A DNA stretch of 64,000 nt from Astragalus membranaceus. Taxonomy: Eukaryota; Streptophyta; Magnoliopsida; Fabales; Fabaceae. Location: positions 54,009,708-54,073,707 of the forward strand of contig CM076847.1 in assembly GCA_039519185.1 (NCBI GenBank), written 5' to 3'. Below the pieces are notes generated by a model. The model was not told where the DNA came from, did not search any database, and worked only from the letters and a program-made list of their open reading frames with translations. Position 1 is the stretch's first letter, and each line of letters begins with the position of its first letter. Shown here in pieces: positions 1-12,194 of this stretch. Position numbers and translations under genes: made by a program.

Positions 1-2245
1 ATAGAAGGATGCCCTTTGGTCTATGTAATGCTCCTGCTACCTTTCAAAGGTGTATGATGTCCATATTCTCAGACTTTGTTGAAAACATAATGGAAGTGTT
101 TATGGATGATTTTTCCGTCCATGGCTCAAATTTTGAAAACTGTTTAGCCAATCTGGAAAAAGTCTTAGAGAGATGTGAGAAGGTAAACCTGGTTCTAAAC
201 TGGGAAAAGTGTCATTTCATGGTTAATGAAGGAATTGTCCTAGGGCACTTAATTTCTCATAGAGGTATTGAGGTAGATCGTGCAAAAATTGAGGTGATTG
301 AAAAAATGCTACCTCCCACCTCAGTAAAAGAGGTGAGAAGCTTTTTAGGCCATGCGGGTTTCTACCGCGGTTCATAAAAGACTTCTCAAAAATTTCAAAA
401 CCTATGACAAGTCTGCTCCTTAAGGATGCAGCATTTATTTTTAACGATCTTTGTCTTGAAGCTTTTAACAGGTTGAAAAAGGCTTTAGTTACTGCCCCGA
501 TCATACAGCCACCAGACTGGAATCTTCCGTTCGAATAATGTGCGATGCAAGCGACTATGCAGTTGGGGCAGTCCTGGGACAAAGAAAAGAAAAAAAATTG
601 CATGCCATATACTATGCAAGCAGGACCTTAGACGAGGCACAAATGAATTACGCCACAACTGAAAAAGAATTATTGGCGGTAGTTTTTGCCGTTGATAAGT
701 TTCGATCATATCTGGTAGGTTCAAAAATCATCATTTTTACTGATCACTCGGCCATAAAATATTTGTTAAACAAAAAAGATGCCAAGCCGAGATTGATCCG
801 ATGGGTTTTACTCCTACAAGAATTTGATCTTGAAATAAGGATAAAAAAGGCGTTGAAAATGTTGTGGCTGATCATTTGTCCCGTCTACAAGGAACAAAAG
901 AAGAAGAGTTGCCACTTAATGATACATTTTTGGATGATCAACTCTTCTCATTGGCAAAACTGAAGCACCATGGTATGCAGATTTTGTAAACTACCTTGCA
1001 GCAGGAGTACTCCCCCCAGATTTAAATTATCAGCAGAAGAAGAAATTCTTCCATGATCTTAAACAGTATTACTGGGACGAGCCACTGCTTTTTAAAAGGG
1101 GAGCATGGGGTGTTCAGAAGATGCATTCCGGAAGAAGAGGTAAGTAACATTCTATACCATTGTCATTCTTCTTCCTATGGCGGCCATGCCAGTTCTTCAA
1201 AAACTGCTACGAAAATTCTACAATCTGGTTTTTATTGGCCGTCCCTTTTTAAAGACACGCATCAATTCATTTCTAAATGCGACCAGTGTCAACGCACCGG
1301 AAATATTTCAAAAAGAAATGAAATGCCCTTAAATAATATCTTAGAGGTTGAAATTTTCGACGTCTGGGGTGTCGATTTCATGGGACCGTTTCCTTCTTCT
1401 TTTGGAAACCAATATATTCTGGTAGCCGTTGACTATGTGTCAAAATGGATCGAAGCCATTGCTTCTCCTACAAACGATGCAAAGGTAGTCATAAAACTTT
1501 TCAAAAAAATAATTTTTCCAAGATTCGGGGTCCCTCGTGTTGTCATAAGCGACGGAGGATCCCATTTCATCTCAAAACATTTTGAAATGTTACTGCAAAA
1601 GTTTGGAGTAAGGCACAAAATTGCAACGCCTTATCACCCTCAAACAAGCGGTCAGGTTGAGGTATCGAACAGAGAAATTAAAAGTATTTTAGAAAAAACT
1701 GTTTCGACCTCAAGAAAGACTGGTCGGTAAAGCTTGATGATGCTCTCTGGGCTTATCGGACTGCGTACAAGACTCCCATAGGAATGACTCCTTTCAAATT
1801 AATTTATGGGAAGTCTTGCCACCTTCCGGTAGAACTAGAGCACAAAGCTTACTGGGCAATTAAACGCCTTAACCTGAACATGGAATTAGCCGGAGAAAAA
1901 AGAAAACTCCAACTAAACGAATTGGAAGAACTGCGAATGGATGCTTATGAGAATGCCAAACTTTACAAAGAAAGAACAAAAAATTGGCATGATAAGCGTA
2001 TCATTCGTAGAGAATTCAAGAGGGTGACTGGTGTTATATTTAATTCCAGACTAAAAATTTTCCGGAAAATAAAATCAAGATGGTCCGGTCCTTTTGAAAT
2101 CCGTAAGGTTTACCCCTTCGGATCTGTAGAGATCTGGAGCGAGAAAACCGGATCGTTTAAAGTCAATGGTCAAAGGTTGAAAAATTATTTAATTGGTGAC
2201 CCAATTGAGAAAGGAACTAGTTTAGTTCTACATGATCCCAATTGA
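1..2245 (+). pseudogene. Athila pol tail: RT, RNase H and integrase, frameshifted
   Basis: This encodes the last part of an Athila polyprotein, which would copy element RNA into DNA and insert it. The RT piece (9-377) contains PFGLCNAPATF and the catalytic FMDDF motif, and ends near FLGHAGFYR. RNase H (about 420-900) shows CDASDYAVGAVLG, TTEKELLAVVFA and FTDHSAIKYL. Integrase (1053-1730) has an HHCC zinc region ending CDQCQR and the catalytic triad in GVDFMG, VISDGGSHF and SGQVEVSNRE. A C-terminal part (1784-2245) follows, with AYWAIKRLN and WSGPFEIRKV. The frame breaks near 370, has a stop at 536-538, breaks again near 880 and in 960-1050, and again near 1725. No functional protein is possible, although similarity is continuous across each break. 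Confidence 0.93.
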
Positions 2246-3130
2246 AAATTCTTTTTGACCGTCAAGCTAGTGACGTTAAAAGAGCACTGCGTGGAGGCAA
2301 CCCACGGCTTAATGTATTTTTTTGATTTATTGAACAGAAAAATAGCTCACGGTTGGAAATTATGTCAATCCTGAGGCTTGCACGGCTTTTGAAGTTTAAA
2401 ACAGCACTAAAAACACTGTGCAGGACAGCAAGGGCGCCACGGGCGCAGGGCAGGGCGCCTTGCTGGGCGCCATCAGCAACAACAAGACGCACGACCCGTG
2501 CTATACCACGCACGACCCGTGCGTGTTTTCAACTAAAAATGGCCCATTTTGGCAGAACAAGGCGCACGACCATGGGCGCCATCAGCAACAACAAGGCGCA
2601 CGACCCGTGCGTGTTTTCAACTGAAAATGGCCCATTTTGGCATAATAAAGCGCACGACCCGTTCTATACCACGCACGACCCGTGCGTGTTTTGCTGCCAA
2701 TGTACCCCACGAGTTGCTCTTCATCTTCATCACTTTCATCATCTCCTTCACTCAAAAACACTATTCACAACCCCATGCCCAAAACTTAAAACCTCCATTA
2801 AACACCCAAAAACTCAACCAAACTCCATCAAATTTCCACCAAAACAACAACCCACAACCTCCTCTACAAAACCCTACCATCAAAATCATCAAAAATCCAC
2901 CCAAAAACATACCCCCAAATTCGTGTACCTCCATAACCAGAAACAAAAAAACTCCATAAACCACCCCAAAACACCACCCAAACACCAAATTTCTTCCCCC
3001 AAACCAATACCCATCATTAATAAACCAATATTCCTCCATCAAAACACCAAAACACCACCAAAATCGCAAAACCCAAAAATCACCAAGAAGCCCATTTTTC
3101 AAAAAATTCCAAAATTACCCTTTTTGTACT
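2246..3130 (+). other. Spacer between Athila pol and second ORF, with GCACGACCC repeats
   Basis: No gene is visible. Just after pol lies the short sequence around 2262-2310 (caagctagtgacgttaaaag, then aggcaaccca) that recurs in Athila B at 14117-14170, so it is an element-specific untranslated segment. Between about 2440 and 2700 a unit of roughly 45-70 bp repeats irregularly, each copy carrying gcgcacgacccgtgc and a segment near aatggcccattttggc. From 2700 to 3120 the plus strand is rich in A and C and poor in G. Reading frames here are open only because of this skewed composition. Confidence 0.7.
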
Positions 3131-3646
3131 ATGGCTTCAAAGAAGATGAAAAATGTTGAAGTTGGAAGCACTTCAACCGGGAAAACAAAAAGGAAGGATA
3201 GCACGCCAAATGAATACGGGGTGATCTTCAAAAACAGAGACCAAAGAAAACAGTTCACGGCTCTCCACGAAAGGTTAGTCGTTCCTACACGATATCCGCA
3301 TTATTCTCCTACTCTACAATCCCTAGGATTAGATGGAAATGTGAAATATCTGTTAAGTACTGTTCGCTGGCTGAAATTTCTGAATGAGGCTAGGGCTACA
3401 TATCTCAGACTCACTCTTGAATTTTTAAGCTCATTGCATATTACTAGAGATGAGAGAAGCGTGTTAAACCCAAACCATAAACTGTGCTTCCGGCTTTTTA
3501 ATGAAGATTATCAAATGATGTTCAATGATTTCTGTGAATTGCTGGGTTTTGAAAATCAAGGGTTTGTTCACGATTCCATAAATGCTGCTGTTAGGCCACA
3601 AGGTTATGACCCTAATACATTCTGGTCACAAATCACCGGAATTAAT
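3131..3646 (+). pseudogene. Athila second ORF (ATHILA ORF1-like), N-terminal half
   Basis: The reading frame starts at the ATG at 3131 with a Lys/Ser-rich N-terminus (MASKKMKNVEV) and runs 172 codons. Residues such as RYPHYSPTLQSLG, YLRLTLEFLSSL and FNDFCELLGF resemble the protein found after pol in Athila elements (Pfam ATHILA family, by memory). Its role is not established; it has been compared with an envelope gene only because of its position. The ORF is cut at 3646 by Athila B. Joining 3646 to 16910 and dropping one ttaat copy continues the same frame without a break. The split is therefore a clean insertion and not decay. Confidence 0.85.
3642..3646 (+). repeat. Target-site duplication of Athila B, left copy (ttaat)
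   Basis: The five bases ttaat directly precede the first LTR of Athila B and are repeated at 16905-16909 directly after its last LTR. This proves the insertion boundaries. Confidence 0.9.
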
Positions 3647-4368
3647 TGATAAACTCCTAATAAGTGTATTTTTAGAGATATTTTTTAGTCATTTATAGAA
3701 CAATAATTATCACTTAAATAGATTATTAACTTAATTTGTTTCATATTTGAGAGGAGAGAATCAAACATAAAAAAAAGCCATTTTAAGCCTATTTATATAT
3801 GGGCTGATTGTTGAATTGTGGAGAATTAAAATGTGGCCCAATTGTTGAGAGTGAAGCCCACAATATAAATTAAAAAGAAAAGAAAGCTTGGGCAATTGAA
3901 GGAAAGGAATGTAGACAACAAGTCAATTAAAAAGGTATTTATATAAATTACTAAAAGAACAGTGGAAGGAGGAGATATAGCCGCACAACAACGAGAACGG
4001 CAGAACACAAAAGCCAAGAACAGTAGCCGCGCACGCAACAGTAGCACCGGCTTGGAGAGAGGGAGTTTTGGGTACCCGTTCTTGACACCGTGAGAGAGCT
4101 CTGGAGCAGAAAAAGGAGACTAAAATTTCAGGATCAGAAATTTCTCTATTCCGGGTTATTTTTATCTCTGTAATTTATGACTCCTAATTTTATTTTATTG
4201 TTCTCGAACACTATGGATAGCTAAATCCTCTTCTAGGGTCTTAGGTGGATCTTGCATGTTTAGAGACCTTTTTATGTTCTAATTTCTGGTTTGAATTCCT
4301 ATTTTTATTTTAATTAATATTGTCCTATTGTTTTTATCACATGATTAGGATTAGCTACCCTTTGCATG

Positions 4369-4373
4369 TTTAT
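4369..4373 (+). repeat. Target-site duplication of element H, left copy (tttat)
   Basis: tttat precedes the H LTR start at 4374. The second copy is 12356-12360, which lies after the tRNA-like module and not directly after the 3' LTR. Confidence 0.9.
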
Positions 4374-6938
4374 TGTAACACCCTAAATATTTAATTAAAT
4401 TGTTTAATTAAGTATTTAGGAATTTAAATTAATTTAGTGGATATAATTTAATTATTAGAAATTATATTAAAATGTGTAGGGGGTATTAGAAGATGGAGGT
4501 GCCAAATTAGATGGACTTGGGCTTAAGTGAGAAGCCCAAGCCCATGAATCAATCATATGCGAAGTGGTGCCTAGGGGTTAGGGTTCTTTGGTGATCATTT
4601 GCGAAAAAAATTGAGAATAGAGAAGAGGAGAGAAAGAGGGCACCGCGGAGAGTAGAGGAAGGGAGGAGGAAGGCGCAAGCTTCAAGGAGAAGAGAAGGAC
4701 GTGATTCCGTTGCCGTGGTTCCGTTCAGGATCGTCTCGGGGGCGCCTATTCTTCAACTTCGAGGTTAGGGGAGCTCTATCATTCTATTTAATAAATTATA
4801 TGATGGGTCCTAGATCTAAGGTTTCTGCTAGATCCATGATGTTCTTGACGTTCTTTTGCGTTCTTGATGTTCTTTTGCGTTCTTGATGTTCTTGATGTTA
4901 ACTTTCATATATATCAATCATGAGTTTATGCGAATTGATTTATTGCTTGGTTTTGATCTATGAATTTGCATTATTGGTGGTGTTATGCGTATGTGATGAG
5001 AAATATGATGTTGATCTATGCGTTGATTTGTTGGGAGTGAAGTCGCACGAGGATTGTAGAGGTTTTGGGCGCCTAGGGCGCCATGATGGTGTTAGTGATG
5101 TTGTCTTGTTTAATTTGAGTTTTGATAAACTGAGTTTTGATGATTTTGAATGAGAAAAGTGTGTTTTTAGTTGCTGGAAAAATTGAGTTTTTACCCTTTA
5201 AAATTTGTTAGGAAACCAGTTTTTAGTGTTGAAAATTGTGGAACAAATTCTGGGTTGGTTGCTGGATTCTGGGCGCTAAGCGCCTGTGCTGGGCGCTGGG
5301 CGCCTGTGTTGTGTGGTGTTGCGCGTGGGGGCGCGCCTGGGCGCTGGGCGCCTGTGGCGCTGTGTTGCGTGTTGCGTTGTTGCGCCTGGGCGCTAGGCGC
5401 CCGTGTCCGTGTTGTGTTGCGCTGTGTGGCGCGCTGTTGCTCCTGGGCGCATGGCGCCCGTGTTGTGTTGCGTTGTTGTTGCCTGGGCGCTGGGCGCCTG
5501 TGCACTTGTTGCCTGGTTGCCTGGGCGCCTAAGGCGCCTGTTCCCAGGATGTTGCCTAATTTTTCCCAAAATTGTTTTTATCATAACTTTTGACTCAGAC
5601 GTCCGTTTTGAACGATTCAAAAAGTGTCGTGAAGCTTTTTACGTTGTCCATCCATGGGTCCAATTTTCAAAATGAAAAATTGTTATTTTCTGATTGTTTG
5701 TGGGTGCCCAAGTGGCTGTCCCCGGTGATCGTCCCAGTGACATTGAAAAATGATATGAAGCTCTTTAAAAATCCCTTTTGGTGTATAAACAACGGTTTTA
5801 GCGAAGTAATGTCAAAAATGATGATTTTGACGATGATGCCTTCGGGGCTAGTTAAATGACTGTTTCGCCCCTAGTGGCAATTATTATTATTTATGACGTG
5901 TAAAAGACTGTTTTGCCCCTAGTGGCCAAAGTTGTAGATAATGATGTGTAAATGACGAGGATGCCCTTGGGGGTTAGTCAAATGACGTTTTTGCCCTCAG
6001 TGGTTATCGTTTGAGTTGATTTGATGTTTATGTGCGAGTGACGATGAAAAACCAGTGACGTTTGGGGCCCGAAGGGCTAAGTGATGTTAAGGTCTAAATG
6101 GCCAAGTGACGTTGTGTGATGATTATGAACTGGGCAGGTGCTGTGCTCCGTGCGGGCAAACCGGTAAGTGACGGGTCACATTGTTGACTATGATTTGAGT
6201 AATTGTGTGATTGTGTGTTGTAAGTGGTGCATGTCATAGTGTCTCATGCCCATATGCATAAAACCAGTGACGTTTTGAGGCCTGAGTGGCTAAGTGATGA
6301 TGAGGCCTGAGTGGCTAAGCGACGTTTTGTGAAAAGGTACCTCATGCATATGCCCGCGAGTGGGTTGCATTTTCATAAGTCTACACGACATGAGATGAGT
6401 GATTGTAAATGATGTGAATGATGACTGTGATGTGGATGTTTAGTGTATTGGATGCAGATTGTTCTAGTGCGTAGCCTATGATTAGTCCTTATCATATTTT
6501 CTATTATATAGACTGAAATGATGCTCACCCTTTCCTGTTTGAATGTTGCCCTCGTGTTGGTAACGTGCAGGTGATTCCCAGTGAAGGTTTTAGCTTCACT
6601 TCTTGAGTCGAGTCGTCATGCTCTGATATGTAACACTAGGGAGGGGAAAGAATGTTGTTTAAGTTATTGTGACTGTTGTGGTTATTGGACTTTAGTATTG
6701 CAAGCCTGGCATAGTTGTAATGCCTTTTATGATTAAACTGTTGGATTTTGGATGCGAAGTTGTAATTTAATTGATAAATGACGTTTTAAAGTTATTATGA
6801 GACTGTTTTCGAAAAGCGAGTTATTTGAAGCGTGACGTTTAACGAAGTAAGTGTGACATCCCTTGTGGTGTAATTAAATTTTTGAAAACTCTGATATTTT
6901 TATTAAATAAAATTACCGGGTAGAAAAGGGGTGTTACA
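4374..6938 (+). repeat. 5' LTR of chromovirus H
   Basis: It runs from tgtaacaccc to ggggtgttaca, with inverted ends tgtaaca/tgttaca. It holds a GC-rich array at about 5268-5560. Next comes the module shared with other LTRs here (acttttgactcagacgtccg, 5584-5603), then short repeats near 6040-6340 (accagtgacgtt and ggcctgagtggctaag). Several long open frames across 5170-5680 on both strands are by-products of the GC-rich array. Confidence 0.95.
5268..5560 (+). repeat. GGCGCC-rich array in 5' LTR of H
   Basis: Units such as ctgggcgctgggcgcctgtg recur irregularly. Many are the 6-bp palindrome ggcgcc or the longer ggcgcctaaggcgcc. GC content contrasts sharply with the AT-rich surroundings. Frames are open on both strands because stop codons are rare in this sequence; I see no coding signal. 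Confidence 0.85.
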
Positions 6939-9629
6939 TAGTGGTATCAGAGCAGTTCGGTCTGTCCGGCCAAGTTGTCCAGTGTCGAGTCTAGCTATCT
7001 CTCGAGTCTTGGTACTCGTTCTAACCATAATTTGTGTTGCAGTGATTAGCTAAATTGGTCAGACGGTATGACTGCTATTGTTGTTACTCGGCGCTGCTTA
7101 GTGTCTTATTGCTGCTAGGTGTGTGTTTACTCTGAGTACTTTGTGTATGACTGTAATGTGTTGCTTGGTGTGTTTTCTGTGTCTCTCGTCGATTTTCGAC
7201 GAAGACTTTGTGGTGAATTTTGTTTGTTTGCCGTTGGGTGTTTTTAGTATTGTTGTGATTTGATGAGTAGGTGTAAAATTGACGAGGAATTGAGTACATT
7301 GTGACGTTGATGTTGTCACATGTAATTTCGTGCCTTAATGTTTGATGATGATTGAGGTTGAATTAAGGTGAGGAGTATGATGTGTTATAAATTTTAATAA
7401 TTAATTTGTATGTTTTGACGTGTGAATACAATGAGTTGAGACGTTTTAAAAAGAAAATTAAATGTTTCGAAAGTATGTATTCTATACATCCCCACGGGTG
7501 TATAGGCGCCAAATTCTAATTGTGTGTATGTGTTGCTGTTTTGTTTTAAAAATAAATAGTGTACTGTTTTTACACTGTTTCGAGTTGCCGTTTTGTTTGG
7601 AAACAATGGTGTGTTGTTTTTACATTGTGTAAAGTGCTGGTTGTTTGTGAAAATAATAGTAAGCTGTTTTTTTTATGTTGAGAAGGTGTTGCCGCTTCAT
7701 TGTTTAAATTAGATACATGAGCTACTGTATTTACAAGTAAATGGGTTGCTGTTATTCACTCGGTTTTGCATGCTGTTTCTATGCGCAGTTTTGTTTTAAG
7801 CGCTGTTTTTGTAGGTGCTGTTTTTCCTCAGCTTAAAATGTGATGTTTTCTCCATTTGAAATGTGGTATTTTCTAAAAGGAAAGAGTGTATTTTTTTCTA
7901 AAATATAAAGTGATGATTAAATTGAATCGAATTGAATTGAATTGATAATGGTTCGTAGAGTTGATAATTGGATCTGATGTTTTCAAAGAAATCAAAGTTA
8001 CAATTGTATTTAAAATAAATGGTGTGCTGTTTGACAGTGTTTCAGGTCGCTGTTCTATTTTTTTTAAATGAATAGTGTGCTGTCTTATATTGTTCAAAGT
8101 TGTTATCTTGCTTTTTAAAATGAGAGGGGGCTGTTTTTATGCTGTGAAGAGTTGCTGTCTTGCTGTTTTTCAAAATAAAATGCTGCTGTTTGCTACATAA
8201 GAATGCGGCGGTTTGCTTAAAAATGAGTTGCTGTGTTGCGGTTTATTTCTATGAAATGAGTTGCTGTTTTTATGAAATAATCGTATTGCTGTTTTACGAA
8301 AATGAAGCGCTATTTTTATGTTGTAAACGTGCTGTTTCCACTGCCGTTGCGCGCTAAAAAGAAGTATTATTTTCACTCCGTGTTTTGCTGTTGTTGCGCG
8401 CTAAAAGACCACTGTTTACACCTTATTGTTGTTGTTGTTATTCTTGGTCTTGCTGTTGCCGTTTTACTCAAATAATGTGGTTGTTTTCACACTGTTTTGT
8501 TTTGAGATTACTAGTGTGCCATTTTTATGTCGTTAATGTTGCCGTATTTGCTGCTGTTTTCGCACATTAAAGTGTACTGTTCTCTACAATCTAGAGTGTT
8601 GTTTTCTTCGACTTAAATGTGATGTTCACTCAAATATAACGTGTTGTTCTCTTAATAATTTAAAGTGCCGAGTTCTTAAAATTAAAATGATGTTTTCTTG
8701 AATCAAGTGGGCCGTTTCGTAAATTTTAAAAAGGGCTGTCTTCCTATTTTCTTTAGTACTGTTACTGTATTGTGAGAAGTTGCTGTCTCGATTTTTTTTT
8801 ATTATGTATTATTTTATTTTTATGTGCTGTTTGGTCCCTATGTACGTTGACTTAGTCCTTTATTGACAAAGGAGTCGCGTAATTAATTGTGATTGATGTG
8901 ATTGATGTGATTGATGTGGTGTGTGCTTCACTTTGGTGAAATTATGATGTGTTGTTGTTGAGTCGGTCCTATGAAGGACCTAGGGGAGAAATGGGAGTTG
9001 AGGAACTCTCAGCGCAAAGATGTCGTAGTTGGTGTTGTCACTTTCGTTGAAGTACTTTAATGGGTGTCTCGCCAATTTCAAGTGAATGGGTGTTGTAGTC
9101 GTAGCTAAGTTCGATCATAGTGTGAGAGGACCAAAGAAACAAGAAGAGATGAAGGTTAGGTGTGTAGGGTGACATGAGAGCCGAGATGTGGTTACCTGAC
9201 TATAAGTGGGTCGAACTGAATGGGAGTCGACGTGTGGTGTTGTCGAATTGTATTGAAATCGAAGTATAAGTGGGACGAAGTGCAGTGTTGCAGCGTTATC
9301 AATGTATGTAGAAGCTAGTGTAGTTGAAGCATAAAGTGCCTAAGTGCAGCGTATGGGTGGCAAGGAGAATGATGGAGAACCGAAGTAGATGTAACCGAGG
9401 TAGTTGTAGAGGTGAGTGATGATGAGGTGTGGTTGCCTAAGTGAAGTGTCACGGTGTTTGAGTAGTTGAGTGTGACTTTGATGACCTTCAGATTAGAACA
9501 TCTAATTAAGAGTAACAATGTGGAGAAGGGTGATGGACGGGGATGGTTGGAAGTGACAAGAAGATTGGGTTTCGTTTCGTGAGTTGGAGTAAATTTTCGA
9601 GGACGAAAATATTCTAAGTGGGGGAGAGT
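6939..9629 (+). other. Interior of chromovirus H: primer site, decayed protease piece, repeats
   Basis: The stretch begins with the primer site (6942 onward) and a leader (gtctgtccggccaagttgtc) shared with element J at 42395. Around 7185-7240 the DNA (tcgacgaagactttgtggtg, tttgtttgtttgccgttg) matches the protease region of element J at 43695-43740, so H looks like a deletion derivative of a J-like element. From about 7540 to 8870 a degenerate unit of roughly 50-70 bp repeats, built on tgctgttttt and gtgtgctgtt. The 3' end has ttcgaggacgaaaat and the polypurine tract at 9616-9629. No intact gene is visible. Confidence 0.8.
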
Positions 9630-12194
9630 TGTAACACCCTAAATATTTAATTAAATTGTTTAATTAAGTATTTAGGAATTTAAATTAATTAAGTGGATAT
9701 AATTTAATTATTAGAAATTATATTAAAATGTGTAGGGGGTATTAGAAGATGGAGGTGCCAAATTAGATGGACTTGGGCTTAAGTGAGAAGCCCAAGCCCA
9801 TGAATCAATCATATGCGAAGTGGTGCCTAGGGGTTAGGGTTCTTTGGTGATCATTTGCGAAAAAAATTGAGAATAGAGAAGAGGAGAGAAAGAGGGCGCC
9901 GCGGAGAGTAGAGGAAGGGAGGAGGAAGGCGCAAGCTTCAAGGAGAAGAGAAGGACGTGATTCCGTTGCCGTGGTTCCGTTCAGGATCGTCTCGGGGGCG
10001 CCTATTCTTCAACTTCGAGGTTAGGGGAGCTCTATCATTCTATTTAATAAATTATATGATGGGTCCTAGATCTAAGGTTTGTACTAGATCCATGATGTTC
10101 TTGACGTTCTTTTGCGTTCTTGATGTTCTTTTGCGTTCTTGATGTTCTTGATGTTAACTTTCATATATATCAATCATGAGTTTATGCGAATTGATTTATT
10201 GCTTGGTTTTGATCTATGAATTTGCATTATTGGTGGTGTTATGCGTATGTGATGAGAAATATGATGTTGATCTATGCGTTGATTTGTTGGGAGTGAAGTC
10301 GCACGAGGATTGTAGAGGTTTTGGGCGCCTAGGGCGCCATGATGGTGTTAGTGATGTTGTCTTGTTTAATTTGAGTTTTGATAAACTGAGTTTTGATGAT
10401 TTTGAATGAGAAAAGTGTGTTTTTAGTTGCTGGAAAAATTGAGTTTTTACCCTTTAAAATTTGTTAGGAAACCAGTTTTTAGTGTTGAAAATTGTGGAAC
10501 AAATTCTGGGTTGGTTGCTGGATTCTGGGCGCGAAGCGCCTGTGCTGGGCGCTGGGCGCCTGTGCTGTGTGGTGTTGCGCGTGGGGGCGCGCCTGGGCGC
10601 TGGGCGCCTGTGGCGCTGTGTTGCGTGTTGCGTTGTTGCGCCTGGGCGCTAGGCGCCCGTGTCCGTGTTGTGTTGCGCTGTGTGGCGCGCTGTTGCTCCT
10701 GGGCGCATGGCGCCCGTGTTGTGTTGCGTTGTTGTTGCCTGGGCGCTGGGCGCCTGTGCACTTGTTGCCTGGTTGCCTGGGCGCCTAAGGCGCCTGTTCC
10801 CAGGATGTTGCCTAATTTTTCCCAAAATTGTTTTTATCATAACTTTTGACTCAGACGTCCGTTTTAAACGATTCAAAAAGTGTCGTGAAGCTTTTTACGT
10901 TGTCCATCCATGGGTCCAATTTTCAAAATGAAAAATTGTTATTTTCTGATTGTTTGTGGGTGCCCAAGTGGCTGTCCCCGGTGATCGTCCCAGTGACATT
11001 GAAAAATGATATGAAGCTCTTTAAAAATCCCTTTTGGTGTATAAACAACGGTTTTAGCGAAGTAATGTCAAAAATGATGATTTTGACGATGATGCCTTCG
11101 GGGCTAGTTAAATGACTGTTTCGCCCCTAGTGGCAATTATTATTATTTATGACGTGTAAAAGACTGTTTTGCCCCTAGTGGCCAAAGTTGTAGATAATGA
11201 TGTGTAAATGACGAGGATGCCCTTGGGGGTTAGTCAAATGACGTTTTTGCCCTCAGTGGTTATCGTTTGAGTTGATTTGATGTTTATGTGCGAGTGACGA
11301 TGAAAAACCAGTGACGTTTGGGGCCCGAAGGGCTAAGTGATGTTAAGGTCTAAATGGCCAAGTGACGTTGTGTGATGATTATGAACTGGGCAGGTGCTGT
11401 GCTCCGTGCGGGCAAACCGGTAAGTGACGGGTCACATTGTTGACTATGATTTGAGTAATTGTGTGATTGTGTGTTGTAAGTGGTGCATGTCATAGTGTCT
11501 CATGCCCATATGCATAAAACCAGTGACGTTTTGAGGCCTGAGTGGCTAAGTGATGATGAGGCCTGAGTGGCTAAGCGACGTTTTGTGAAAAGGTACCTCA
11601 TGCATATGCCCGCGAGTGGGTTGCATTTTCATAAGTCTACACGACATGAGATGAGTGATTGTAAATGATGTGAATGATGACTGTGATGTGGATGTTTAGT
11701 GTATTGGATGCTGATTGTTCTAGTGCGTAGCCTATGATTAGTCCTTATCATATTTTCTATTATATAGACTGAAATGATGCTCACCCTTTCCTGTTTGAAT
11801 GTTGCCCTCGTGTTGGTAACGTGCAGGTGATTCCCAGTGAAGGTTTTAGCTTCACTTCTTGAGTCGAGTCGTCATGCTCTGATATGTAACACTAGGGAGG
11901 GGAAAGAATGTTGTTTAAGTTATTGTGACTGTTGTGGTTATTGGACTTTAGTATTGCAAGCCTGGCATAGTTGTAATGCCTTTTATGATTAAACTGTTGG
12001 ATTTTGGATGCAAAGTTGTAATTTAATTGATAAATGACATTTTAAAGTTATTATGAGACTGTTTTCGAAAAGCGAGTTATTTGAAGCGTGACGTTTAACG
12101 AAGTAAGTGTGACATCCCTTGTGGTGTAATTAAATTTTTGAAAACTCTGATATTTTTATTAAATAAAATTACCGGGTAGAAAAGGGGTGTTACA
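9630..12194 (+). repeat. 3' LTR of chromovirus H
   Basis: This is 2565 bp, the same length as the 5' copy, with about ten substitutions (for example near 10080, 10532, 10564, 10866, 11711, 12011 and 12039). It ends in ggggtgttaca at 12194. Its GGCGCC-rich array lies at about 10524-10816. Confidence 0.95.

Noticed and set aside
5171..5675. Conserved protein-coding gene present twice
   Set aside because: It is the GC-rich part of the two LTRs of one element, open in several frames on both strands.
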